This document shows positions 1 through 12,075 of a stretch of DNA of 64,000 bases, piece after piece. Position 1 is the stretch's first letter, and each line of letters opens with the position of its first letter. Under the pieces are notes generated by a model. That model had not been told where the DNA came from, made no database searches, and saw nothing but the letters and a program-made list of their open reading frames with translations. The stretch is taken from positions 57,744,439-57,808,438 of the forward strand of contig NC_060062.1 in NCBI RefSeq assembly GCF_020283565.1, read 5' to 3'. This DNA is from Trifolium pratense. Taxonomy: Eukaryota > Streptophyta > Magnoliopsida > Fabales > Fabaceae. A program made the position numbers and the translations under genes.

Positions 1-106
1 AGAACGTAAGTTAATGAGCGAGAAGTTATGTTGTTTGGGCCTTTGGGCGTGGAATAGGCATTGGGCCTAAGCCAAGTGGGCTTTGATCCATGAGAATAGA
101 GAGAGC

Positions 107-114
107 TATAAGTA
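107..114 (+). promoter_or_regulatory. TATA-like box of the LTR
   Basis: TATAAGTA follows a purine-rich stretch and precedes AG-rich sequence around 160-230, as expected for the U3/R boundary of a long LTR. It is the only support for plus orientation of this LTR. Confidence 0.35.
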
Positions 115-691
115 GCCAAGTCAACCATGAATAGTCTCATAAGTTGCAATTCTTGAGAAAGAGCAAGAGGAGGAGCTCATGAGGGAGAGGGAGAGCTCGT
201 GGGAGAGAAAGAGAAGAGCAAGCTTGTGGATTCGTCGAGCTAAGGTACGAGAGTTAGATTACATATTCGTGAGTGATTCGAAAGAGGGGAGGATGTCGAT
301 TCCTCCATTCCCAAACTCTTTCCACTCTATTTTCTTGTGGGTTTTGTGGGTGATTTTCTTAATGGAAAATGGATTCTTTTGATCCTAACATGTGTAGTGA
401 ACTCATGGTAGATGAGGTAAACAACTTTGGGGAGTTGAAAGTGGGTATATGTAGATGTTTGATCAATGATTTGCATGTTTTGTTAAACTTGCTTAATATG
501 CAAGAAATTGACATGATTATGATTGTTTGAGGTATTTGGATGTTTGGAAGGGATGATTAATGTTCCTTGATACCATATATGTTTGAAATGACTGTTTATA
601 TGAATTTATAACATGTTTGGATGAATTTTTGAGTTGATTTGATGTTAAACCGCCTTATTGAAACTCAAGAACAGATATTTTTCTGGTATAG

Positions 692-814
692 TTCGCTAAG
701 CGACCAGGAGTTCGCTGTAGCGAACATGTTCGCTGAAGCTCGCCAAAGCTCGCCATGAGCAGGTGACTTCCTGGTGAGGTTCGCCAAGTCTCGCTAAGGC
801 TTCGCTTAGCGAAG
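692..814. repeat. Cluster of short TTCGC/GCGAA palindromes
   Basis: TTCGCTAAGCGA, TTCGCTGTAGCGAA and CTTCGCTTAGCGAAG lie within about 120 bp of the LTR. Each can form a short hairpin with GCGAA/TTCGC arms. The stretch is clearly more GC-rich than its surroundings. Confidence 0.6.
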
Positions 815-1544
815 GCCTCTGTGACAGCAATTTTTGTTAATGTTTGTAAGTGTAATTAGGCACTTGTAACATGGTTTAAGGGTATCCTTACATGATTGTT
901 GATACATGTTGATACTGTTAATACTTATTGTTAATCGTTATATGATCGATAAACGTGTGTGCAATAAGTTGTAGCTTAAAGTGAGCAATGTGATGTTTTA
1001 GCATTAATTTGCAATGTTAAGGAAATGATGTATGTTTTATGACATAAGTGTAAATGAAACCTTGTGTGTATAAAAATGAGTATGCAGATAATTATCATGT
1101 GAATAATTATGAATTGAGTGATAGGATATTGTGTTATCCTAATGTGTTAGATGTTGGAATTGTGTTTCCGCATCAGTGAATGAATAGCTTCGAGCTAGAT
1201 AGCGTCATGTCTTTGATGTGTTTAAAAGTAATCATGCATTCATGAATAATTGTGTTATGGGAATCATGTGAATTCCAATAATTGATGAAAATGGTTTATG
1301 TTTATGAAAAGTGGTCGAAGATGGGATCATGTTATCCGAGATCTGGAACCCATATCCAAACATGATATAAAACTGTGTGACTCCTCTTTATGAGTGAGAT
1401 GGTTGATGATAACCGAGATCCGACATGATTTTAAACTGTATTGATGATGATCCTGCATGATCTAAAACTGACACCATCCAGCAACGATGTAAAACTGAAT
1501 GAGATGGTCTAAGTTGGCCAGCATCCTGCATGATGTAAAACTGA

Positions 1545-2028
1545 TGTAGAGTCCGTGCATGACTATAATCTGAACAGTCCGTGCATGACTATAATCTGAA
1601 CAGTCCGTACATGACTATAATCTGAACAGTCCGTCATGACTGAAATCTGAACAATGTAAATTGGTACCACATGCATTAGTCGTGTCTAGGGATGACATGA
1701 CATTGGATAATTGGCATTAGATGCATTAGGGTAAATGCACATGTATTTGATAATTGTTATGTGACAATATCTGATTGGATTGTAATGTGTTTTCCGTATG
1801 TGTTAAGCTTTGGTATTTACTAATTGTTTAATACTGTGATTGTTGCCATGACTTGGTATGTGAGTAGAGTCCGTCATGACTATAAAATGAACAAGTGTAG
1901 AGTCCGTCATGACTATAAAATGAACAAGTGTAGAGTCCGTCATGACTATAAAATGAACAAGTGTAGAGTCCGTCATGACTATAAAATGAACAAGTGTAGA
2001 GTCCGTCATGACTATAAAATGAACACTT
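1545..2028 (+). repeat. Minisatellite, 33-bp unit, with older 27-28 bp copies
   Basis: Five consecutive near-identical 33-bp units start at 1864, 1897, 1930, 1963 and 1996; each begins GTAGAGTCCGTCATGACTA. Divergent shorter units (period about 27-28 bp, core GTCCGTGCATGACTATAAT) run from 1545 to about 1660, and still weaker copies with CATGATGTAAAACTG lie upstream from about 1350. The 33-bp length is a multiple of three and the unit has no stop in one frame on each strand, which creates spurious repetitive open frames (1824-2051 plus, 1803-2009 minus) that I do not regard as genes. Confidence 0.9.
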
Positions 2029-2599
2029 TGGTAGTGTCCGAGAAGACGTGAAACTATATGATTGGTGTGTTTGTAAATGAATGATTAATTGGTAGTCGCA
2101 TTTGACGATGTATGTGCGTGAGTTAGAAATGTATGATAGCGTGTGAAGTGTGTAGTATACTACTCACACTTATATTTATGTTTATGTTTTCTAACTCTCT
2201 GCTTTGTGTTAATTGCTGGACCTTTGGGGGTCCAGGTTGACAGGTTATGTGTTAGCCTCGTCCGAGTGCAATGGTGAAGCTCTGCTCTGATTGAGACACG
2301 GGAAAAAGGGGTTTTTATATGTATATGCATGTAGTCCTCTTAGTATACTCTGTTGGTCTTAAGCTTTCATTTGAAAAGTATCCGTTTTGTATAACTAATA
2401 ACGCATTGTTCGATGCGAGGTTTTGTTTTTAGTTCATTCGAATATTTTACTAGATAAATGTATTAGTATTATCTTTGAATGAAGTTTGTGATATTCAAAC
2501 CAGCGCTTTATAAATCAGATTTCCAATTTTTCCGCTGCGTATTTTCGAAAAAGATTTTATAAAGGCAGAGTTAATTAAATAACGGGTTTGGGTGTTACA

Positions 2600-5171
2600 A
2601 GAACCACACTATGTATCATGACCTTTTGAATAGGTAGGATGTCATGCATACAAGGTATAAAGTCACTCACAAAATCCAAAACATCTTAGTTTGCTTAAAA
2701 GCTTGACTAAGATCCTGATTATCAACCCTTTTCTAGAGTGACTTGCAACAGAAGAAGACCAAAGACAATTATCAAACCTCGGTATTTGACAATATTCTTC
2801 TGCCCTTACATTCACTAGTAGTTGTTGATACTAGTGGAATAAATAGTCATGCATTGCTAGAGCATACTATTAAAACAAGATCAGAACCTCCACATTCTGA
2901 TTCACATAGTCAGAAACACGTCTTCTGACCACACAGCTTGAGCACTCCCACGCACAATCTCAAGCACCTTCCACAGAACAACCATTAGTAAATATGATGT
3001 TACAACATCATTTGAAACATCAGCTTCTGATTTTGGAACCCAATTACATTGGTTCAGAAATCATCATTCAAAAGGACTCATTGTGCATAGACATCCTTCA
3101 ATAAGCTCCCAATAGAGTACCATCAATGCAGATCATCCAGGTTTTACAAAAACACCTGAATACCATGAAGAGAAATAGATTCTCATATACTCTCTGAACC
3201 ATAAAGTTCATACTGCATAATTGCACAACTCTTCAGACAAATACATCAGTTTTATGCATAACTTCAACAAAGGATATACAGATACTCAGCTCCCATTAAA
3301 GTATTTGTCATTTGTCAGCTAGGATTACTTTCTCACACAAGGTAGGACATTAGATCTGACATCATTCTTCTGCACATATATGGCACCAACAGATAACATC
3401 CACTCATGACAGTTATTTTTACGAAAAAAATCATTCCAGATTAGGTCAGTTGCTTGACCTTGTACTCCACCCTGAGTAGAACCAGCTTCCTTGGCTGAAG
3501 AAGCAGATGTTGGAGAAGATGTTTCAACATTAATTCTGACATCAATCTCAATCCAATCGGTTTCCATCCTGTACTATGGTCTGGAGATACCATAGTAGTC
3601 CATAACTCTTGCAAGGGGACACAAGAGAATCAACCATCAGTAGTTGATCAACCTTCAATATCAAATCATCCACAAATGCAGGGACGTGCATATTATACAT
3701 CTCAAAATCTTCTTCTAATGTACAAACCTCTTGTCTTACTTTGAGATGTTTGATGTCATTCTTCTGAACCTATAAAGGAGATTCCCTCTAACAGGTATCT
3801 GGAACATTTTGATCCAACACAATATCAGGTATCACATATGTGACAGTACTTAGCACAACATCAGTCTTAGGTGCCAAAGATGTGCCAACATTCGACACAA
3901 CATCATTTCCAGAGACAGATCCTTTGAGAGATTCATCAACAAACTCACTTGTGACCTTAGTGGAAGTATTAACCACATCAGATGGATTTCCCTTGATTAA
4001 CGTACACTAGACAATGAAGAGAGGGATGCAACATATACTTCATTTCACTTCAACACAAACACTCATCTTGAAGGGAAGTAGAAACTTCGTCAATCTTAAT
4101 TCAAGAGATATCTTTAATGCACAAGGTAAAGAAATAACTTCACCAAAAATACCAGAGAACCATAATCCTTTGGTCCCAACAATAATAAATCCTCCTAACT
4201 TAATCATGCATTCATACAACTAGATATTATCACACGAATATAACATGCATGGTTAAAACATCAGATAACACATCAACACTGCACACAACTTCAACTACCA
4301 CTTACTTGGATCAGACATGAACTAACCCAAGAGGTCAACCATATGTTGATCGTGTCCCAACAAACTTATCTAAGACATGTTTCTAGTGTAGAAACCATCT
4401 CAGACACAGATGCCTCCTCTTCCAGGTCAGGAGAAGGTTCCAAACATATGTAACCAACACACACTTGTTTAGCACCCAAGCATCTGTCATGCCCTACTGT
4501 CATCCAACAAAATTCTGCAGAATCTGCTCGTCAGATGTTCCGTCAGATGTTCCAACATCTAGTAAGACATCAGTTCCCTTCTAACGAAACACACCAAGAA
4601 ATCCTTTATCAAAGCCAATGGAGGTTAGGTTTTGGAAGCAAAAATAAATTGCTCATAACTTCCTTCAGATCCCTTTTCAACAAACTCATACATGAGTGCC
4701 TTTATGAGTGGACTTAAGATCACCCCCAAGTATCTTTGGCATCTCTAACAAGTTAATTACAAAAAAACTCTCCTCGAGCATCACCACACCAGGGCTTACA
4801 TCATAGAACTGAGTGGTGCATCCTCAACAAACAAAACCACCAGGAGTTTTCCATCAGATATATATGCAGCGGAATTCAAACCACAAAACTCCTCAACAAA
4901 CTTCAGGCACACTACAATAACACACGTTTGAAAATAAATCAAACCATACAGCAACTCATCACAAGATCTACACGCCTGAACAACAAAAGATAGGTCAAAT
5001 ACACACCCTATCATGAATAGTCCATCCTCCACTTCTAGGGACCATTCAATCAATGTGAACTTCTCCAAGTTCAAACAAATTTTCAGTATTCCTTACTTGC
5101 CCATAACCAGAAAGTATCTTCCCTAAGATCTCATCCAGAAAACAAAACAGGATGCCTGCTCTGATACCAAT
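2600..5171 (-). mobile_element. Degenerate internal region of a SIRE-like element
   Basis: This stretch lies inside the minus-strand element whose 5' LTR is at 5172-6489: the primer-binding site faces into it. No long coding frame survives. Short minus-strand open stretches at 3325-3567, 3788-3976 and 4796-5074 are low-complexity and I recognise no gag, protease, integrase or polymerase motif. It is therefore either a heavily decayed internal region or a non-autonomous derivative. The left limit at 2600 is set by the abutting Ty3-type LTR and is probably an insertion point. Confidence 0.45.
5158..5169 (-). other. Primer-binding site (initiator tRNA-Met type)
   Basis: The minus strand reads TGGTATCAGAGC, the standard plant Copia primer-binding site complementary to the 3' end of initiator tRNA-Met. 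It is two bases from the TG/CA end of the LTR at 5172, which fixes that end and shows that the element points to the left. Confidence 0.85.
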
Positions 5172-6489
5172 TGAAATTCTGGTATAGCAGAACCAGATGT
5201 TGTATAGAAAGTCGAGACATCTGGTCTGACATGAATAACACGGCAAGGCATATAACATTAAAACGGATACTGAGAAATAATGTTTTATCAGATGTTCCAA
5301 CATTCAATTTAAAGAGAATGTCATACTTAATGTTGGAACATCTTACGAAACATAATAAAATCAACAAGTAAATAAACTGCACAGGAAATTGTTAACCCAG
5401 TTCAGCCAACCTGCCTACTCTAGGGGATACCAATCCAGGAAGGAAATCCACTAATAGATCTAGTCACTAAGACCTCCAGCAAACCCTTTGAATTTACATC
5501 TTACACTAAGACCTCCAGCAAACCCTCGGTTTACGTCTTACACTAAGACCTCCAGCAAATCCTAGGTTTACGCCTTATGACCTCGACACTACTCATGCAA
5601 CTTCTGCCTAGGAACTCCTAGACATGAGATCCCATCTCACTTCCACACAGGCAACACAACCTGTGTTGTTCATATAATGTTGAATAAAATGTGGCGACAA
5701 TCACCGTGACATATTTTACTCTTGCTTAAAAGCTTCGAGTAAATCACACACAGTTAACTCCGTAGTTCAAAGCTTAGGAGTAACCTTAAAACATTACAAC
5801 TCAATAAAACACCGTCCTACTCAAGTATTAAACCAATACATGAGAGGCTCACAAACACTATCTCCTTGCTTAAAAGCTTCAGAGTTATTACAATACTCTA
5901 CTCATTACCTAAAGGTTTCTGAGTGAGGACATAGTGACCATCTCACAACCCGAGTGGTTCACTTACACCAACTCTCTTAGAGAGTGGCTTAAAGACACGA
6001 AACCCTAAAGAATACATCTTTGATGAACAGTGGTTTCAGTTCATAAAATCTTGGTCTTGAGTCTTCTTTATATAGACAGAGCTAGCACACTCCTGATCAT
6101 CCAAGATAAGCTTCAGAACACAGCTGGTCTTTGAGTCACGTCCAGCTAAGCAAATCAGACCTTAATAAAAACTTTCCTAAAATGGTTGATCCTCTTTAGG
6201 AAATAAATAATGTGTTGAATCATTCCATTAAGTCTTGATAAGAACATATCTTCACTGATAACGTCTTGATCAGATCAAATCTTGATATACACGTTTGTAG
6301 AGTGGATTTCCATATATAGCAGATACGTGTAATAAATGCGCGAGATTTGGGCAATCTGACTGTCGTACCCAAACATGTTACAACATTTGGTCCAACATCT
6401 TTTGTACCCAACATGTTGAAACATTTGGTCCAACATCTTGCTTGTATATTTGTTTTAGCAAAATGAGGCCAACACACAAATATCTAACA
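5172..6489 (-). mobile_element. 5' LTR of minus-strand SIRE-like Copia element
   Basis: In minus orientation the LTR runs from TGTTAGATATTTG (right end) to CCAGAATTTCA (left end, next to the primer-binding site), about 1.3 kb. A TATA box (TATATAAAG in minus orientation) lies near 6066-6074. Three imperfect copies of CACTAAGACCTCCAGCAAA repeat at about 5466-5580, about 43 bp apart. The right boundary is inferred: beyond 6489 the Copia reverse-transcriptase frame resumes at QMDV. An alternative boundary at 6474 (start TGTTGGCCTCATTTTGC) leaves 15 unexplained bases. The insertion interrupts that Copia gene. Confidence 0.65.
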
Positions 6490-9429
6490 ACATCCATTTG
6501 TTCTAACTCAAGATCATACATGTTAACAATCGCCATAAGTACCCTTATAGAACAATGTTTCACCACAGGTGGGAAGATTTCGTTGTAATCAATCCCCTCA
6601 ACCTGAATAAAACCCTTTGCTACAAGTCTTGCCTTATACCTTGGTGCTTCGACCCCTGGTATACCTTCTTTTCTTTTGAACACCCACTTGCTACCAACTA
6701 CCCTTTTATTTTTAGGTAATGGCACAAGCTTCCAAGTCTGATTCTTTTCCAATGAAAGCATTTCCTCATTCATTGCCTTCAGCCATTCTTGACTATTTAT
6801 GCTTTCTTATGCTTCCCTGAAGTTCTTAGGTTTCGAGTCTTGCACTTCTTCAGCTGCATTCAAAGCATAACAAATAAGGTCAGCATAACTGAGTCTATTA
6901 GGTGGACGAATAACTCTCCTCTCCCTATCTCTTGCTTGTTGATAGTCAAGAACAGTTGCTTCATCACTTCCACTCTCATCAGGTACTTGAGTCTCATCCT
7001 CTTTTCCCCTCTCATTAATGGAAGGCTCCACCTCAAACTGAATTCTCTCCACCCCCATTTCTGGTCTTTTCTCAAGGTCTTTGCACTTCATCCCCATCCG
7101 GGTCTCATCAAAAATGACATCCTTGCTTATGATAAACTTTGATCCTCTAGGTTCCATCTTCCACAGCTTGTAACCTTTCACACCCTCAAGATAACCAATG
7201 AAAACACATTTCACAGCTCTAGCATCAAGCTTATCTTGCTTGACATGTGCAAATGCTAAAGCTCCAGAGACTTTCAAGTTACAGTAGTCTGCCGGCTTGC
7301 CACTCCAAACCTCCATAGGTGTCTTTAGATCAATTCCTGTTGATGGACAATTGTTGATCAAATATGTAGCAATGTTAACTGCCTCTCCCCAGAAACTCTT
7401 GGGTAATCCAGCTCCCAACAGCATACATCTCACACGCTCTAGCAAGGTCCTGTTCATCCTTTCAGCCAGTCCATTCTACTGCGATGTGTATGCAACGGTC
7501 TTATGCCTCTTTATACCTAGTTTCCTACAAAACTCATTAAACTGCTCTGAAACAAACTTCAAGCCATTGTCATCCCTTAAAAGTTTTAGTTTAGTTCCTG
7601 TTTGATTTTCTATTAAGGTATGTCATTCTTTGAATTTTTCAAAAGTGTCACTTTTATTCTTTATTATGTAAACACATACCCTCCTCGAGTAATCATCAAT
7701 TATTGAAAGAAAATAAGAACCTCCCCCATGAGTAGACACAGATGATGGACACCAAAGATCCGAGCGAACATACTCGAATGGCCTAGTAGACTTATGCACT
7801 CTCACCCCAAACTTAACCTTATGTTGTTTTCCTAGAGTACAGTTATCACAAAAGTCTAGTTTGTTCAATTTTTCTTTCCCTAGTAAACCTTGTTTAGCTA
7901 GTTCAACTAAACCCCTTTCACTAACATGACCTAACCTCAAATGTCATAGTTTAGTTATGTCTGCATTTTCAACACTAGTTACTAATGCATTAGAAATAAC
8001 GGTTGAACCTTCTAAAACGTAAAGACCATTCATTTTAGACCCCCTAGCAATTGTAACAGCCCGTGGCCCCACCAACTTAGGGACAGTGTTGGGACCACCT
8101 AAGGTGGTGGGGCCTGGGCTGTTACAATGGTAGTGGGAATGGATTGAACACGTACTTAAACCCAAGAATACGTGGTTCGATTCTCACGGAAGGCAAAAAC
8201 TCTACTAGTGAGGGGGGTAGAGAATATCGTGAGGTGGCAGTGTCGGGACCACCTAAGTTTGTGGGGCCACGGGCTGTTACAGCAATTACTAATGCACTAT
8301 TAGAAATTCTCATTGCCCCACGTTCAATCCTAGTACAATATCCTAGATTATCAAACTTGGTTATGGAAATTAAATTTCTTTTAAGTTCAGGAATATACCT
8401 CACATTCTTCAAAAAGAAATCATGATCGTCATACATTTTAAGACGAATAGTACTCATACCTTGAACCTTGCACGCTTTATTGTTACCTAGACGGACGACT
8501 CCACCTTCTTTAAGCTCCAAAGTTTCAAAGTACTCCTTTCTTGGACAAATGTGATATGAGCACCCCGAGTCCATGACCCAGCTCTTCTCAGGTTCCCAAC
8601 TTGTAACTGTCAATGCTCCTGCACTCTCATAACCTTCCTCTTCACTAACAACAATTTGAGCTGACGAACTACCACCACCCCTTCTCTCAAGGCAGTCCTT
8701 CTTGAAGTGACCTGGTTCATGACAATGATAGCATCTGAACTTGCCACCACCATCACCCTTTGACCTATACTTGAACCTATGCTTCTTTCCCTTCCCCTTA
8801 CTTTTGTTCTCGCTTCTTCCTCTCGCCACATTCATCCCTACTCCGTTGTCATCAATCCTCAAGTCTCTCATCTTAGTCATCTCCTTGGTTCTCAAAGCCG
8901 ATTGGACTTCATCCAAGGTGATAGTACCTTCTTTGCCATAAAGCAACGTATCCTTGAGATTTTCAAATGACTTAGATAAAGCACACAATAGGTGGAAAGC
9001 TTTGTCCTCGTCCTCCAAATTCACATCAATGTTCGCCAAATCGTCAATAATCTTATTGAACTCCGAAAGCTGCTCAACCACGGACTTGTTCTCCGACATA
9101 CGATAGAAGAACAACCATTCTTTCAAACACTGCTTATGTGCCAAGGACTTGGTCATATACAATGCATCAAGCTTGGACCACATCCCTGCAGCAGTCCTCT
9201 CCTTTGCTACTTCTCTCAACACATTATCCGCGAGGCACACGATATTGGCACTCAATGCCTTATCATTCATCTCGTTCTTCTCTGCTGCGGAGAAAGTATT
9301 AGGCATGTTCGCAATTCCTGACAATGCTTCTGAACACTTCTGCTGTGTTAATATTGCCCTCACCTTCACCTTCTACAACCCAAAGTCGTTACTCCCGGTG
9401 AACTTCTCAATGTCCCACTTAGAACCCAT
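6490..9429 (-). pseudogene. Copia gag-pol, truncated and with in-frame stops
   Basis: Minus-strand polyprotein starting at 9429 (MGSKWDIEKFTG). Order visible: gag, CCHC knuckle CYHCHEPGHFKKDC, protease motif MDSGCSYHI, GAG-pre-integrase RLGHVSERGL with zinc-binding DFCDNC, integrase core (SDLWCP, NGLAERMNRTL), then the N-terminal reverse transcriptase (QTWKLV, KARLVAKGF, ending QMDV). The rest of RT and RNase H are cut off by the SIRE-like LTR at 6489. Five in-frame stops (9375, 7946, 7625, 7478, 6809, minus strand) interrupt one otherwise continuous frame, with no frameshift once the 230-bp insertion at 8052-8281 and its duplication are discounted. Three of the stops stand where Trp is expected and one where Gln is expected. 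Dead copy. Confidence 0.88.
8052..8281 (+). mobile_element. 230-bp foldback insertion with 5-bp duplication and tRNA-like boxes
   Basis: Begins TGTAACAGCCCGTGGCCCCA and ends TGGGGCCACGGGCTGTTACA, terminal inverted repeats of about 28 bp. It is flanked by GCAAT at 8047-8051 and 8282-8286. Removing it with one GCAAT rejoins the Copia protease/GAG-pre-integrase frame (ALVIA to RGSKMNG), so the boundaries are exact. A 44-bp direct repeat (about 8084-8127 and 8238-8281) sits inside, and the first 76 bp are themselves palindromic. Between them are GGTTCGATTC (8174-8183), a match to the Pol III B box, and TGGTAGTGGG (8129-8138), a weak A box. The family is not known to me. Confidence 0.8.
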
Positions 9430-9473
9430 GATACTTAAATCGTTTGATCCTTTGCCCCACGGTGGGCGCCAAT

Positions 9474-10135
9474 TGTTGTGAATTCGGATTGAATCACACC
9501 AATAAAATAATTGATGTGTGGAGCAAATAACGATTAAGCGATCAAATAATGAGATCGGCAATAATAATCACAAATCAAAAGATAAAGCGATAAAGAAAAA
9601 AAGGAACACGAGAGAATGGTTTACCTAGTTCAGTCAATGTGACCTACTCTAGGGGAGAGAGATGCTCTCCGATCCACTATCAAATGATGTTCTTGATTAC
9701 AATGAAATCTCACAATAGAGTTACAAGAATTAGCCTTGATACTAATTATACCCTAAGCCCGAATTTCTTCCCGTGACCAAGAAATTCAATATGAAAGTGT
9801 TTCCCAAGATGGTAGAGTGATTCCCCAACCCTAGAGTCTTCCCAAGATGATCTCTTTTAACCCTAGCTGTATTGTTGGCCTTAGAAATCCTAAAATCCTT
9901 ATACAAATATCAGAAAACGTGATATATTTATAAACTTGCGCAATTTTCCACCTGAGGCACGAGATTTTCTGCCTGGGGCGCAATTTCCGCCTGAGGCAGC
10001 AGTTTTTCCGCCTAGGGCGCAGAAACCAGCCCCTTTTCCTGCTGCACAATTTTGCCAGGGACACCAGAATTTCGTCTGGGGCGCCAAAACAGCAAATTTT
10101 GCTATTTTTCCCCGTTTTCAAGGTAATTTGCAACA
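9474..10135 (-). mobile_element. 5' LTR of the minus-strand Copia element
   Basis: A 662-bp LTR with TGTTG at one end and CAACA at the other. In minus orientation it ends ...TCACAACA and is followed by ATTGGCGCCCACCGTGGGGC (9453-9472), the probable primer-binding site, then the gag start at 9429. A TATA-like TTTATAAATATA (minus) lies near 9921-9935. About 9950-10080 carries repeated GCCTGAGGCGC/GCCTAGGGCGC elements that make this part GC-rich. The right flank CCTAC (10136-10140) would be the target duplication, but its partner is lost with the other end of the element. Confidence 0.75.
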
Positions 10136-10790
10136 CCTACGTCTCTCTACAATATACGATGTGCCCAATATATTTTATGTTATAGGGACCATGCATATAG
10201 TGTATATATCGATGATGACCTACTTATATCAAGTTCATATCAACTAACTAAATATTTAATTAATTATCCAATTAGAAATTTAGTTAGTCTTAATATTTTG
10301 TTTTATCACTAATCAAAATAGATAATGTTATTTTAGTTCATGCTAAATAATTTTTTAAAAAATAATATAATTTAAGTGGTTTTCTTAAAAGAAATATATC
10401 CAAATAGGTCCTGAATTTTGAGACAACATCACAAAAGCTCCCAACAAAATAACTATTGTACTCCAAATAACATGTGATAGATACTTAAATTCTTTAACTA
10501 TTTGATTCAGAGTTTAAAATAAATTTCAATTATTTTGAAAAATTAGTCATGGCCATAGTTGCACGCATAGATATTTTAGTCAAGCATATTGTAAGATATG
10601 GAGTTAGAACATTTTTTTTCTTCTTATTTTAATGGAGATGGGTGTAACTTGTTAGTTTTAGTTTAGTTGCTGTGGGTTCAAAGAATGATATTCTTTCACT
10701 CCTTCACACAAAATAACAAGGCCACACCCAAAACAATCAAACCCATACCCACAAATAAATGAATAATTAAAGAATATATATTATTAAATA
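10136..10790. other. AT-rich intergenic stretch, nothing recognised
   Basis: No coding potential, RNA gene or clear repeat seen. The last nine bases (TATTAAATA, 10782-10790) are the left target duplication of the next element. Confidence 0.5.
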
Positions 10791-12038
10791 GGGTAAATGA
10801 TCATTTACCCCTGCAAAATAAGCAAATTTTCGTTTACCCCCCTATGCAGATTTTTTTTCTGTTTACCCCCCTGCAAAATTTAGATTCCCTCATTTTGCCC
10901 CCTGGATGTACAGCAGGACATATGACTGTGCAAATCTGCTGAGGTGGCTTGACCACGTAGGAAAAATCATTTATATTTATTTTTAAAATTCCACGACAGA
11001 TAATATTTTTTAAAAATAAAAAATAATTTTTTTTCCTTCAAAATAAAAAACCGAATGTTTTTATTTTTTTCCCCAATATTTTTTTAAAAAAATTCCTAAG
11101 AGAATTTGAAAAATTTCCATAAATAAATAAATAAATAATTTTCTTATTTTGCTCCCAAAATAAAGATATACTCCTAAATAAAGTTTATTACTAAAATAAA
11201 AATTTGAAAGATTTATTTTCAATTTTTTTTGAATTAAAAAAAACATAATCTTTATTTTTTAAAAACAAAACTTTATTTTTTTTTTTGTTAATCTCTTTGA
11301 ATTAAAAAAAAAATTTAAAAATAAGTTTGATTCATGTTTTTCTCTTCTACCAAAACCATTTGCCCTAGAACTAGAAAAATAGAAAGAAGCATAAGATAAC
11401 AACGAAGTAGAAGACGACGATGAATACAATCACGACGGTGTAAGCAAATGATTCCGGCGAACATTCTATTTTTTCTTAATTCGAAAAGATTTGAAAATAA
11501 ATCTTTAAAAGCTTTATTTTGGAAATAAACTTTATTTGGGAGCAAAATAAGAAAATTTGTTTTTTAATTTTAGGGAAAAAATAATAATTTTGTACGGAAA
11601 AAAAATTATTTGTAGGAAATTTTTTAAAAATTTTGTAGGAAAAAAATTTGATTTGTAGGATTTTTTTATTTTTGAAAAAAAAATAAATAAGAAAATTCGT
11701 TTTTGTTTTTATTTTGTAGGAAAAAAAATTTAAATTTCTTTTGTAGGATTTTTTTATTTTGGAAAAAAAAATCGTTTTTTTAATTTTGTAGGAAAAAAAA
11801 ATTAATTTTTTTTTTAAAAAAAAATATTATCTGACGTGGAATTAAAAAATTAAATATAAATAATTTTTTCCACGCGTACAAGCCACATCAGCAAATTTGC
11901 ATAGTCACTTGTCCTGCTGTACACCCAAGGGGCAAAATGAGGGAATCTATTTTTTACAGGGGGGTAAACAGAAAAAAAATCTGCATAGGGGGAAACGAAA
12001 ATTGGTTATTTTGCAGGGGGGTAAATGATCATTTACCC
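10791..12038. mobile_element. Non-autonomous MULE-like element with long inverted repeats
   Basis: Terminal inverted repeats of roughly 220 bp (10791-11010 and 11822-12038) start with the palindrome GGGTAAATGATCATTTACCC. The nine bases TATTAAATA flank both ends (10782-10790, 12039-12047); 9-bp duplications are typical of Mutator-like transposition. The interior is homopolymer-rich AT sequence with no transposase. It lies about 120 bp upstream of the flavin monooxygenase start codon, so it is in that gene's promoter region. Confidence 0.8.
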
Positions 12039-12075
12039 TATTAAATATTGTGATATAAATATATTATTTTTCTTC

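Larger units (their letters stand above)
1..2599 (+). mobile_element. Long LTR (Ty3-type), 5' end outside window
   Basis: The block ends at ...GGGTGTTACA, an end typical of long plant Ty3/chromovirus LTRs. It has a TATA-like box near its left side, no open frame of note, and internal tandem repeats. No primer-binding site follows the right end, so it is either a 3' LTR or a solo LTR in plus orientation; the other end lies left of the window, so neither the target duplication nor the full length can be tested. The sequence to the right belongs to a different, minus-strand SIRE-like element, so this LTR probably inserted into that element. Ty3 assignment is inferred from end sequence only. Confidence 0.5.

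Noticed and set aside
1803..2051. Overlapping repetitive open frames on both strands
   Set aside because: They are produced by a 33-bp repeat whose length is a multiple of three; no sign of a real gene.
3325..5303. Several short minus-strand frames in the SIRE-like remnant
   Set aside because: No recognisable retroelement domain and no continuity between frames; kept only as part of the degenerate element.
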